Assembly: GCA_001606155.1 (NCBI GenBank)
Contig: LODT01000041.1
Location: 598,449-662,448, forward strand
Source: Tieghemostelium lacteum
Lineage: Eukaryota; Evosea; Eumycetozoa; Dictyosteliales; Raperosteliaceae
Reading direction: 5' to 3'
Length of the DNA: 64,000 bases
Shown here: in pieces, positions 11,679 through 22,165 of the stretch
Position numbering within the stretch: the stretch's first letter is position 1
Layout of the letters: the number at the start of each line of letters is the position of its first letter
The notes under the pieces: generated by a model
What the model was told of the DNA's origin: nothing
Database searches by the model: none
What the model saw: the letters and a program-made list of their open reading frames with translations, nothing else
Translations under genes and position numbers: made by a program

Positions 11679-11968
11679 ATGACAATTATTGGTATGTAGT
11701 TTATCTCAAGTATTCTTATTGAATTCTATAATCTAATATTTAAAATGTTTAATTTAATCTTTAATAGCTGCACTCTCAAATCTCGGTTCAATGAATACCT
11801 CAAACATTCAGAAACAATCCACTCATGCAATTGTTCAAAGTAACAACAATATCTCTGTACAAGGTTCTGCTCAAAATGCTGGTCTCCTTGATTTGGATAT
11901 TCTTGCCAGTATTCTTGGTCTCATTGGTATCCGTATCAAAGCCAATGTATTATAAATCATTCTGTATC
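11418..11968 (+). repeat. Arm A of 0.55-kb inverted repeat (mini-gene copy 2 with promoter)
   Basis: Its reverse complement recurs at 18543-19094, including promoter, identical 76-base intron, both exons and the first bases of 3' flank. Only scattered differences are seen in the upstream part. The arms face each other around a block with ric8, a GNAT gene, sptA and urocanase. Confidence 0.85.
11679..11955 (+). CDS. 66-residue mini-gene, copy 2
   Basis: Exon 1 at 11679-11691 and exon 2 at 11768-11955, with a GTATGT donor and TAG acceptor. The product is the same as copy 1 (MTIIAALSNLGSMN then a Leu/Ile-rich half ending in RIKANVL). It is head-to-head with copy 1. The intron is base-for-base the same as in copy 3, 6.6 kb away, but different from copy 1 next door, so copies 2 and 3 are the recent pair. 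Function unknown. Confidence 0.78.
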
Positions 11969-12090
11969 CCATAGAGGATTTGGATTCAATGTATTCTATT
12001 CTTTTTGTAGTAATATACTATCTAGTATTTATCTAAAATAAATATTTTATAATTTAACTTTTCTAAAAATCTGTAGTGTATGAATACAAT

Positions 12091-13659
12091 TTATTTTCCA
12101 CCAAGTGACATTAAACCTCTAGTTACTAATAAACCAGCAGCATTTCCAAAACCTACTAATCTACAAACTTCATTTGCATCTTCATCACAAACCATAAAGA
12201 AATATTCACCAACAAAATGTTTTAGTCCAATGTCACTAGATGTCATATATGGTATTAGTTTTGAACTAATTCCACTATTAGCTGATTCTTCTGGTGGTCT
12301 ATTAACAGTAATTAATATTTTAAAGTTGAATATAATAAAATAAAATCTATACATACTGTATACCAACGGATAAAGGTTCATCAGAATCTTTAATGAGGTC
12401 AGCTGGGAATGTCATTTTTTTAAGTTCATCACGGGTCTCTGGAACATTTTCAGCAATATTAGTTAGTAACATTAGAAAAGTTAAGAATTCATTAGCAGTT
12501 TCTGGTTTATCCAAAAGATGCAATTGCGCCTTGAATATAGATTGAAAGTATTGAAGTGGAATGGCATCTACCAGTTCATCATATAAGTTCTTTGGTGTAT
12601 TAATCAGTGCTGAAACCATTGCAGCTTTTACACCAAACATTGGATGTGTTTTATCACAATGATAGGTAAATATCTTTTTAATTGGTGGTAGTAGCTGTCT
12701 GAATCTATCATAATCCTCTTGTTTAGGCTCTTGTGGTTTACCTTCCAAGGGTCCAAAACCAAGAGTCAATGTAAATAATAGTCTAGAGAGATCTGATAAT
12801 ATTGCAGATGCCTCAAAGTTACCTGCAGTTCTATCAACTAGTTCCTGTATTTCAAGTATATACATTAATAACTTTATCTAGAATTATTAAACAAAATGAA
12901 TACAAACTTGAACAGTGTGGTCAAGTAGACCTTGTGTTATTAACTGTCCTCTGAGTTGTGGGTTTGCACAGCAGTGAATAAGTATTTTATAAATTGGGAA
13001 TTTAACAGTATCACTCATAGTAGCTTTGTTGGATTTTAGTTCCTTTACTAATAATATTGGTCCATTTAGTTCATTTTGGAATTTAGCTTGAATAGTTTTG
13101 TTTTTAGCAATACAATTTACAATGCATTTTAAAGATTCACATCTAATCTCATCAGAGTATATTGAAATCTTTTCATCCTCACCTATATTTCCAAATTTAA
13201 AAAATAAATGTATATCCTATAATTGTATTGTTATATTAATAATTGAAATTAATACTAAATTATACCCAAAGAAAAGCGAGTGTGCTATTATCCTACATTT
13301 AAAATCATTTTAACTTCAGTTTCGGTAACCTCTCTTAAAGTTATACGAAGTGAAATTAAAACTTGTGTTAATGCTTGAGGTGATGGTTTATCTGTTACAT
13401 TTGGATTAAATTCCTTTTCCAATATATTAAATAAATGTTTGGTGAAATCAACCTTATGATTTTCACCATATTTCTCTATAAATAATCTTTCATCTAATTT
13501 GAAAAGGTGAGTTTTAGTTTACATTGTAAACTAATGACCAAAATGAATGTAAATAGTCATTTACAACATACTTTCATGTTCAGTATTAAACTTTTTTAAT
13601 TCTTCTACCCACAGATTTTCATGATCTTCATTCAAATATATTTTATTAAAAGTTTCCAT
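12091..13659 (-). CDS. ric8: Ric8 (synembryn), Gα chaperone and guanine-nucleotide exchange factor
   Basis: Five exons, 13659-13572, 13493-13297, 13216-12908, 12844-12357 and 12298-12091, all in phase, give 429 residues. The C-terminal segment CRLVGFGNAAGLLVTRGLM is diagnostic of Ric8, preceded by the armadillo-like helices (NLYDELVDAIPLQYFQSIFK, FLTFLMLLTNIAENVPETRD). Ric8 folds and activates heterotrimeric Gα subunits; in Dictyostelium it sustains Gα signalling for development and chemotaxis. The protein is shorter than vertebrate Ric8A (about 530), missing mainly the disordered C-terminal tail. The second donor is GTAGGA, weaker than the others but frame-consistent. Confidence 0.92.
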
Positions 13660-13889
13660 GCCTTCAGTTATTTATAAATTAAATAAAAAAAAAAAATTTT
13701 TAAATAGTTGATTTAGATCCCCACTAAATCTGGACCCCTCATTTTTGGTGAAAAGAGAAACTATATTTATGTATTTGTAATTATTTAATTTAATAACCAG
13801 GTAATTGGTAATGGGGAAAAACTTTTCTTAAAAATTTTCTAAAGTCGGAACAAATTTATGATCGATAACTTTGGTAAAAACGAATAATA

Positions 13890-14567
13890 ATGGATATAGT
13901 TATTAGACCTATGAATGTAGATGATGTCAGAACTATTTATGAAGTTCAAAAAGAAATGTTTCCAGCTGATCACTTTTATGAAGAATATGCAGTATTTTTG
14001 AATAAATTCAATCTTTATCCTATAGGATGCTGGTGTATAGATAGAGTTATGGAAAATGACAAAAACAAATCATCGTTAGAGAATAACAAGGATAAATTAG
14101 TTGCACATATATTTACACATCCATGGTTTAAAGACGAGTTTCCTCAACTGAATAATTCAAAAGCTCTACTAGAGGGAATTGATTCTATAGTTGACAAATC
14201 TAGAAACTATGAAATTAAAAATCATTTGAATAGAGATAATATTGTTATATATTTGAATGAATTGGGTGTTAGACCTATTGGTAGAGGTTATAATCTTGGT
14301 AGAATTCTTACAAATCATCTATTTCAGGTATTGGATATAAAAGAGTTTTCATTGGTAAGTGTTCAAAACTCTTCGGGTTTCTGGAAATCCTTGGGATTTG
14401 AACTTGACCAGAACCCAACTGAACAAAGAAAACAATATCTCGCAAAATACTATGGAGAAGATGCATGCTTTATGAAGAACAATACTATCAACAAAAAAAT
14501 ACAATTTCATTCCAACCTTCAACAAATTAAATCACTTATAATGAATATCAAATCATCAAAACTGTAA
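13890..14567 (+). CDS. GNAT-family N-acetyltransferase
   Basis: A 225-residue single-exon gene. It starts MDIVIRPMNVDDVRTIYEVQ, the classical GNAT beta1-alpha1. The acetyl-CoA binding motif A is seen near 130-145 (LGVRPIGRGYNLGRILTNH, an R/Q-x-x-G-x-G/A variant). Motif B-like SVQNSSGFWKSLGFELD lies near 155-175. Substrate unknown. The gene is 230 bases from the divergent ric8 gene. The motif match is to the superfamily only. Confidence 0.8.
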   Translation: MDIVIRPMNVDDVRTIYEVQKEMFPADHFYEEYAVFLNKFNLYPIGCWCIDRVMENDKNKSSLENNKDKLVAHIFTHPWFKDEFPQLNNSKALLEGIDSIVDKSRNYEIKNHLNRDNIVIYLNELGVRPIGRGYNLGRILTNHLFQVLDIKEFSLVSVQNSSGFWKSLGFELDQNPTEQRKQYLAKYYGEDACFMKNNTINKKIQFHSNLQQIKSLIMNIKSSKL

Positions 14568-14775
14568 TTAAAAAATAAATAGATAGAGTCTAAATACCTA
14601 ATTTATAAATTTTTCACAGAATTGATGTGAGAACGTCGCAATGAATAAATTATACATTTTTATTTTTTTTTTTATATTTTTTTTTAGTTTACTGATTTCT
14701 TTTGACACAAAAAATATCTGTAGGGTTACATTAGACATAGATACTCTAGATAAAAGAGATAAAAACTAGAAAAAT

Positions 14776-16206
14776 ATGTCAGAGATAATTGAAAAAGTCA
14801 TTGGATTATTTAGAGATTTTATAGACAATAGTACCAACCCCAATCTGGTTATTCATGGTATGATGTTGGTGCTTATTGTCTTTTTACTCACCAAAAGACC
14901 ATTCAAACCCAGACACAGCGACAAATTGTCAAAGAAAGAAGAAGAGGAACTGATTGCAGAATGGAAACCAATTACATTGGCACCAAAAATGTCCAACTAC
15001 CAGAAACTCAATGAAGAAGACGACATTGTAATTACTGGCTCTACTACCACTACTTCAACTATTGAAGGACATGATAAGCCACTTATCAACTTGGCAAGAT
15101 CAAATTATTTGGGATTCATTGGTAATAAGGAAATTGCACAAGTCGCCGAACAGACTGTTAGAAAATATGGTGTTGGTAGTTGTGGACCCAGAGGTTTTTA
15201 CGGTACTATTGATGTACATTTACAACTGGAGAAAAAGACTGCACAGTTTATGAAAGCACCAGAAGCAGTTCTTTATTCATCTGGATATGCAACTGTAAGT
15301 TCCGCAATCCCTTCATTTGCCAAAATTGGTGATATTATCATTGCCGACAGAGGTATCAATCAGACTATTCAAGTAGGTTTGGCACTTTCTCGTTCAAAGC
15401 TATTCTATTTTAATCACAATGATATGGCAGATCTCGAGAGAATTCTCAAAGAGACTGCATTCCACTCCAAAGATGAAATTGTTAGAAAGTTTGTTATTGT
15501 AGAAGGTTTGTACTACAACTATGGTGATTTATCTCCTCTTCCACAAATTATCAAACTCAAAGAACAGTATAAATTTAGAATTGTATTGGAAGAGTCACAC
15601 AGTGTCGGTGTTTTAGGCAGCACAGGTAGAGGTATTGTCGAACATTACGGTTTAAATAACAAAGATGTTGATATCCTATGTGCAAGCTATGGTAATGCAT
15701 TTAGCAGTGGTGGTGGATTTTGTTGTGGTCAAAAAGAGGTTGTCTACCATCAACGTTTGAATGGTGTAGCCTATGTATTCTCTGCATCCCTTCCTCCTTT
15801 CCTTGCAACATCTGCTGAGAAAGCCATTGACCTATTAGACCAAAATCCAAAACTATTGGATTCTCTTCACCAAAACACAAATCAATTCTATCAGGGACTA
15901 AATAAGATTCAAGGTCTAAAAGTAACTTCTCTACCACTTTCTCCAGTAATTCATTTACAATTGGATCAATCAAAACAATCAAAGTCTCGTCAGGAAAATG
16001 AAGAACTTCTTGAAAAAATTGTAAGAGAAGCTCTGAAACATGATCTATTACTGACACGTGCCAAATATGTAGAGAATGAAAAGTTCCTCCCACCACCATC
16101 TATTCGTGTTTGTGTCAATTGTGAATTATCCAAAGATCAAATCACTAAATCTATCCAAATCATTAAAGATTGTTGTGAAGTTGTATTTTCCAATAATAAA
16201 TTATAA
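14776..16206 (+). CDS. sptA: Serine palmitoyltransferase subunit 1 (LCB1)
   Basis: A 476-residue subunit of the ER enzyme that condenses serine and palmitoyl-CoA, the first step of sphingolipid synthesis. One N-terminal membrane segment (LVIHGMMLVLIVFLL) precedes the fold-type I PLP-transferase domain (RSNYLGFIGNKE, GVGSCGPRGFYGTIDVHLQLE, ADRGINQTIQVGLALSRS, LEESHSVGVLGSTGRGI). Where LCB2 has the PLP-binding Lys, this protein reads SYGNAFSSGGGFCCG, with no Lys. This is the defining feature of the non-catalytic LCB1 subunit. It converges with urocanase, with 39 bases between stops. Confidence 0.94.
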   Translation: MSEIIEKVIGLFRDFIDNSTNPNLVIHGMMLVLIVFLLTKRPFKPRHSDKLSKKEEEELIAEWKPITLAPKMSNYQKLNEEDDIVITGSTTTTSTIEGHDKPLINLARSNYLGFIGNKEIAQVAEQTVRKYGVGSCGPRGFYGTIDVHLQLEKKTAQFMKAPEAVLYSSGYATVSSAIPSFAKIGDIIIADRGINQTIQVGLALSRSKLFYFNHNDMADLERILKETAFHSKDEIVRKFVIVEGLYYNYGDLSPLPQIIKLKEQYKFRIVLEESHSVGVLGSTGRGIVEHYGLNNKDVDILCASYGNAFSSGGGFCCGQKEVVYHQRLNGVAYVFSASLPPFLATSAEKAIDLLDQNPKLLDSLHQNTNQFYQGLNKIQGLKVTSLPLSPVIHLQLDQSKQSKSRQENEELLEKIVREALKHDLLLTRAKYVENEKFLPPPSIRVCVNCELSKDQITKSIQIIKDCCEVVFSNNKL

Positions 16207-16245
16207 TAACAATAAACCTAATTTTTATAATAATTAATATCTTAT

Positions 16246-18332
16246 CTATTGAAATAATTTATTTATTAAATCTGTAGATGCATGATTTGGTACTGTAACT
16301 TTAAGATTTGGATCTAATTTCATTGCTCTCTTTATAGTTTTTTCAGCATTATTATTATAAGACCATGATCTTCTAGAGACACCGTTATTTACGTCCCAAG
16401 ATAACATTGTTTTTGCTTTTTCTTCTGTGCTATCTTTACCATCTAAAACCATACCAAAACCTCCATTTATAGCCTCACCCCAACCTGTTCCACCACCATT
16501 GTGAATAGATACCCATGTAGCACCTCTAAATGAATCACCAACAAAGTTATGAACAGCCATATCAGCACAAAAATGTGAACCATCTTTTACATTACTAGTC
16601 TCTCTCCATGGAGCATCAGTACCAGACACATCATGATGATCTCTACTTATAACAACAGGTGCTGATATTTCTCCACTTTTAACCGCATTATTAAATGCAC
16701 AAGCAATTTGCATTCTTCCAATGCAATCACTATACAAAATTCTAGCTTGTGAACCTACAACTAGATTATGTGCATTAGCTTGTGTGATCCAAAGATGATT
16801 ATCATCGTATTGTTGTTCGACATCAATGTCAATTTCTTTTTCAGATTTCAAACTTTCAATAACCTCCTTAGCAATTCTATCAGTTACTGCTAGATCTTTA
16901 GCAGTTCCACTAGTACAAACCCAACGGAATGGACCGAACCCTAGTGAAAATATATCACCCATAATATCTTGAACATAACTTGGATATTTAAACTCTGTTC
17001 TAGAGCCCTCAACATTAATATCAGCACCAGCTCTGGAGGCTTCTAATAAAAATGAGTTACCGTAATCCCAGAATCTCATACCTCTTTGAACCATTGTATT
17101 AATAGCACTGGTTTGTCTTCTAAGTGAATCTTGTACGAGTTCATGGAATTTATTTGGATCTTGAACCATCATTTGATTCGATTGTTCATACGTCAAACCG
17201 CTTGGATAATATCCTCCATTGAATGGGTTGTGTAGTGATGTTTGATCTGAACCCAAGTCGACATGTAAATCAGATTTTGCCAATTCCTCCCAGAGATCAA
17301 CTACATTACCAATATAGGCAATAGAAAGTGCTTCTTTATCAGCAATGGCTTTCTTTACTCTAGTGAAAAGTGCTGGAATATCTCTGAATTTCTCTAATAC
17401 CCAACCTTGATTATAACGCTTTTCAACAGCAGCTTCATTAATCTCTGCAATGATACCTATAGCACCGCAGATAACAGATGCTTTTGCTTGTGCACCACTC
17501 ATTCCACCTAAACCTGATGTAACGAATACTCTTCCACGAAGATCACCAATATTTAAATACTTTCTACCGGCATTCAACAATGTAATAGTAGTACCATGTA
17601 CAATACCCTGTGGTCCTATATAACAATAAGAACCAGCAGTCATTTGACCGTATTGAGATACACCCTGTGCATACATTCTCTCGTAATCCATTCTCGATGA
17701 ATAGTTTGGAATAACCATACCATTAGTAACAATAACACGTGGTGAATTAACAGTACTTGGATACAATCCCATTGGGTGACCTGAATAGATTGAAAGAGTC
17801 TGTTCTTCAGTCATCTCAGAGAGATATTTCATAACTAAATGATACTGTGCCCAATTTTGAAAAACTGAACCATTTCCACCATAGGTTACCAATTCATGTG
17901 GAAATTGTGCAACCTCTTTATCTAGATTATTCATAATCATCAACATTATAGCTGCAGCTTGTTGACATTTTGCAGGATATTCGCTGATAGCATATGCTTT
18001 CATCTCATAATGAACTGGTCTAAATCTATACATGTATATATGTCCATAGGTATTCAATTCATTTAAAAATTCTTTACCTAAAATCTCATGTAAATTCTCT
18101 GGGAAATATCTTAATGCATTCTTTATAGCCAACTATGTTTATGTGTAATAATGTGTAAGTGTTTATCTTTTATCTAAATTATTTGAATTAAAGTATGTAT
18201 CTTAAAAATTACTTTTTTTTCATCAACTGTTAAGATTTGAGGTCTACCTGGTGCATGTGGTACACTTTTATCAAATACTGGATGTTCAGGTAAAGGATCC
18301 AAAGGAATACCAAGTGATAATGACTTTAACAT
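16246..18332 (-). CDS. uroc1: Urocanate hydratase (urocanase)
   Basis: Two exons, 18332-18213 and 18132-16246, give 668 residues. The enzyme turns urocanate into imidazolonepropionate, the second step of histidine breakdown, using tightly bound NAD+ as electrophile. Family segments in order: KNALRYFPENLH, GPQGIVHGTTITLLNAGRK, GLGGMSGAQAKASVICGA, QTSLHNPFNGGYYPSGLTYE, RGMRFWDYGNSFLLEASRAG and HNGGGTGWGEAINGGFG. Length matches the eukaryotic enzyme (about 670). The first ATG at 18332 was chosen because the frame upstream opens only with TTG. The exon 1 donor GTAATT is preceded by eight A residues, so the exact splice point could slip. Confidence 0.93.
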
Positions 18333-18542
18333 GTTTTTAGTTGCTAATATTAACAATACAGATTATTACACTAAACTAAAAAATAAAAAAATTGAAATTT
18401 CCCACCCCACTTTCGTCAATCTTATCTTATCTTAATTTTTAAAACTACAAGAATAGTTTTATTAAATAATGATTTTTTATATTAGTTACAACAGGTTTGG
18501 GTTTTAGGTGATTTAAAAATTCTACCAAGTATTCAAGCTTAT

Positions 18543-19094
18543 GATACAGAATGATTTATAATACATTGGCTTTGATACGGATACCAATGAGACCAAGAAT
18601 ACTGGCAAGAATATCCAAATCAAGGAGACCAGCATTTTGAGCAGAACCTTGGACAGAGATATTGTTGTTACTTTGAACAATTGCATGAGAGGATTGTTTC
18701 TGAATGTTTGAGGTATTCATTGAACCGAGATTTGAGAGTGCAGCTATTAAAGATTAAATTAAACATTTTAAATATTAGATTATAGAATTCAATAAGAATA
18801 CTTGAGATAAACTACATACCAATAATTGTCATTTTTAGTTATTTATTTGAATTGAATTTAATTGTTTGAATTGAATGATGAAAAATGAATTGAAAATAAT
18901 TCTATTTATACTCATTTCCAATTGATATAAATCTAGATTTAAACTTTTAAATAGATATGATGATCATTAATCCTTTACACAAACTCTTTTCATTTCCATT
19001 TTTATCTATCATAACAAAATGTGATATATGTGGTTAAAAATATCTTTTATTTAAAAAGGAAATTTTTCTAACCCCATCAACACTATTTTTAACC
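18543..19094 (-). repeat. Arm B of 0.55-kb inverted repeat (mini-gene copy 3 with promoter)
   Basis: Reverse complement of 11418-11968. The similarity starts 13 bases past the mini-gene stop and ends in the motif CACTATTTTTAACC, about 260 bases before its ATG. It marks the right end of the ric8-urocanase block. Confidence 0.85.
18556..18832 (-). CDS. 66-residue mini-gene, copy 3
   Basis: Exon 1 at 18832-18820 and exon 2 at 18743-18556. The product is almost the same as copies 1 and 2 (one or two changes, such as Arg in place of Thr in QSSH/QSTH-type positions). Its intron is identical to that of copy 2 but its orientation is opposite. The TATA-like box and upstream motifs are retained, so it is probably expressed. 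Function unknown. Confidence 0.77.
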
Positions 19095-19554
19095 CAATTA
19101 TCACTTGGTAGTGTCAAATATTGACTTTGTTTCATGTACTTTATCCAGTTATACATTTAATAACTGTTAAATCATAAATTTAAATTAGATATACCTATTG
19201 ATTACATTAGATTGTTAATATCAAACTCTACCAAAAAAAGGTGATGATTGTGATAATATCTAGTTTCTATTATTTGAAAATAGCATTGATTGAAGTTAGT
19301 ATATTAATTAAATAAAACAATCAAATTGATTTGATATTAATTGGTACTACTGTTGTTTAGGAAAGTTTTAACAAACGCCAAACATTCCCATATTTTAAGT
19401 ATTGCTGATTATGATTGTCAATCAATCTTTATGATGAATAATTTTTTCTTAATAATAATAGTGAATAGTTTTTATGATAGTTTAGAGTATTTGTGAAATG
19501 AAATTTTTAATAAAAACTAATTTTGAGTTTCGGTATTCGTTTATTTTGAATAAA
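19095..19554. other. A/T-rich intergenic region
   Basis: Between the mini-gene copy 3 promoter and the HEAT-like gene. Only A/T-rich sequence without an open frame of note or a clear regulatory box is seen. Confidence 0.4.
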
Positions 19555-22039
19555 ATGTCATCCAGTAATATTGAATTATTATTTAAAAAGATTGAAGATA
19601 CAGATTACAGTGATCTTTCCAATGTATTACAATTATTTTTAAAAAACTATTGTCAAGATGAGACAACAACCAGTCAACATTTGAATCTATTCTATAGTTC
19701 AATGATACAATTACAACAAACCTACCAATCCCAAAAAGACACTAAAAACCTCTATAAAAAGTCCATTATATGTCTTGGTATTGTAAGAGTTCACAATCCA
19801 ATCAAACTATACTTTGATTTAAAGTAAACATTTAATTTAACACACTCTCAATATAATAATGTATTTATATAGATTGCAAGATATATACCATGGGTAAATG
19901 TATTTGAAAATCTAAAAGATAAGTTTATACAAGAGGTTCTATTGGCATCATTACAATTTGATATAAAGGAATCTAAAAGCAGTAATGACAGTCTTCAAGA
20001 TGAAATTATTAAATCCTATACATTGATACTACAAGTATTTCAAGAGAAATTAGATACCTATTCTGAGACTATCCTAAACCAAATTCAAATAGAACAAGAA
20101 GTAAACAGAGATTCTATAATTTCATTTTTATCCATTTTAATACAAGTATCACCATTATTAGTTGTAAATAGAGTTAAAATTTTGGAATATTTTATTCAAA
20201 TTTATATGTAGGTGTAGATTATGTTCAAATGTAGAAAAGTATGAATAATTGGGTATTAATATTAATAATTGGATTAGTGATACTAAGGATAGTCAGGTAC
20301 ATGAAGAATTGACACAATTTCTAGGCCAATTCTTTCAACTATATATACCATTTAAATCATTTAAAGTTGGAGATGATGAAGATGATCAAGATGATGAAGA
20401 TGATGATTCCAATTCAAATGAAGCTGATAGATTAAAGGAAATTGAAAAATTAGGTAACCAGATATCAGTTCCAACATTGGTATCACTAAGTAAACATTTA
20501 GTGCAACCTGAGAATTTAAATCAAGAATCTACATTACTATTCCTCGGTATATTCACAGCCTATTCATTTATACATTTACAAGAACAGTCTCCAGAAACGG
20601 TGGTACTATTATCACAAACCTACAGTCAATATCTGAGTATGGACAATATCTATGACAAAGAAAACAGAAAACAAACTGTATCCATTCTAGACAGTTTAAG
20701 AATTTCACTCTCCAATTTATATGTGGTTAAAAAACATTGTGAAATTTTAGACCAGATTCTAGAGACTTTGTTTAAAGTCTTGTTGGGAACTATAACATCT
20801 TGTAAAGACTATTTTAAAAAGAACCAGAGTAAAGGTGTGCAAAACCTCTATTTTAAAGTTAGAAACTCGGTCATTTTGTCTTTGGGAACTCTAATGAAAC
20901 ACATGAGACATTTCTTTAGATTTGCAGACCAATTCCAACAACATACCGGTATATTAGCTGACCCATTGATTCTCTCTGATTTCATTGTAGCCTTAGTAAA
21001 CGATATTAATAGTACCCCTACCGAATCAAATCAAGAAAAACAAGAAAAACTAGATAAATTTAAAGGTACCTATCTACCAAGTATTGTTGAACCACTACTA
21101 AGTGAACTTTCCAAAAGTACCATTAAATATAAAACCGTAACAACACACATTATTCAATCCCTTGGTACCATTATACAACACTCTCAAGAACTCTATCAAG
21201 ATTACCTAGATGAAACTATTAAAATTCTAGAGAAATTCATTCAATCCAATTACACAACCATTTCCAATTCACTCATTACCATTATTGAATCAATTTCTAA
21301 AATTCTTAATCTTTTTGGAAATGTAAGTATTGAAACCCTAAACACTTTCTGTTTTCAGATCTGAACTAATTTAAAATATTTTTAATAATTATAGGATAAG
21401 ATATACAAGTTTGACTATATGAAGAGTATTTTTAATATTTATTTCTTGATTTTGAATGGATCCAGTGAGATTATTGTAGAAGATCAAGATGAAGAGGAAG
21501 AAGAAGAAGTTGGTAAATTATCAAATTTAGATAGTGATATAATATCAAAGATACTTTTTACTATTTTAGAGAGTATATTTAATAGTTTTAAGAATATTCG
21601 TGTGCGATTAGAGAGTAGTGATGGTCAATTGATACTGGAAGATATTTATAGCTATTTAATAGAGAAAATGAAAGAAGAAGTTATTTTTGATGCTGATCGT
21701 TATGTTAGAATGATGCAATTGGATTTGATAAATGAAGTTTACACATTCTTTGGTGACTGTGTTGAATTCCTCGGTAAATCATTACCAAACACCATTAAAC
21801 AATTTGTTAAAGAACTTTTAATGATTCAATATCAAATTGAAATTGGTGAGGAACAAGAATTTAATAATCAACGTTTGGAAATTTGTCTGAAAGGTATAAG
21901 TGCACTAGGTAAAAGATCTACATTGGATTCTGTTAAATTACTCACCATTTTTAAAGAATCAATTCAAGAACTTAATCAAAATGAACATATTATAACTACT
22001 GAAAATATTGAAGTTTCAAAGAAATTAATTTTCAAATAA
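19555..22039 (+). CDS. HEAT/ARM-like alpha-solenoid protein, about 750 residues
   Basis: Proposed exons are 19555-19782, 19873-20207, 20278-21322 and 21395-22039. The first and last introns have clear GTAAG donors. The second (GTAGGT donor) was chosen because it is the only join that keeps the frame. The product is almost entirely amphipathic helices in pairs, as in HEAT or importin-like proteins. Two acidic loops interrupt them (DDEDDQDDEDDDSN near residue 200 and EDQDEEEEEEVG near 560). There is no signal peptide or TM segment. I do not recognise an orthologue. Glomulin and Tel2-interacting (TTI) proteins have a similar size and build, but no diagnostic motif was seen. Confidence 0.65.
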
Positions 22040-22165
22040 AGAAATTTAATACCTTTTCCATATTTAACATTGTTATAATATAATAATATTTTTTGGAAGA
22101 TTATATAAATTTAAATTTAATAGGTCGGAAATTTATAGTGGGAAAATTATTATTATTCTGAGTAA

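Noticed and set aside
15701-16099. Antisense 132-codon open frame in sptA
   Set aside because: Shadow of a conserved, motif-bearing gene on the other strand; no start context or domain.
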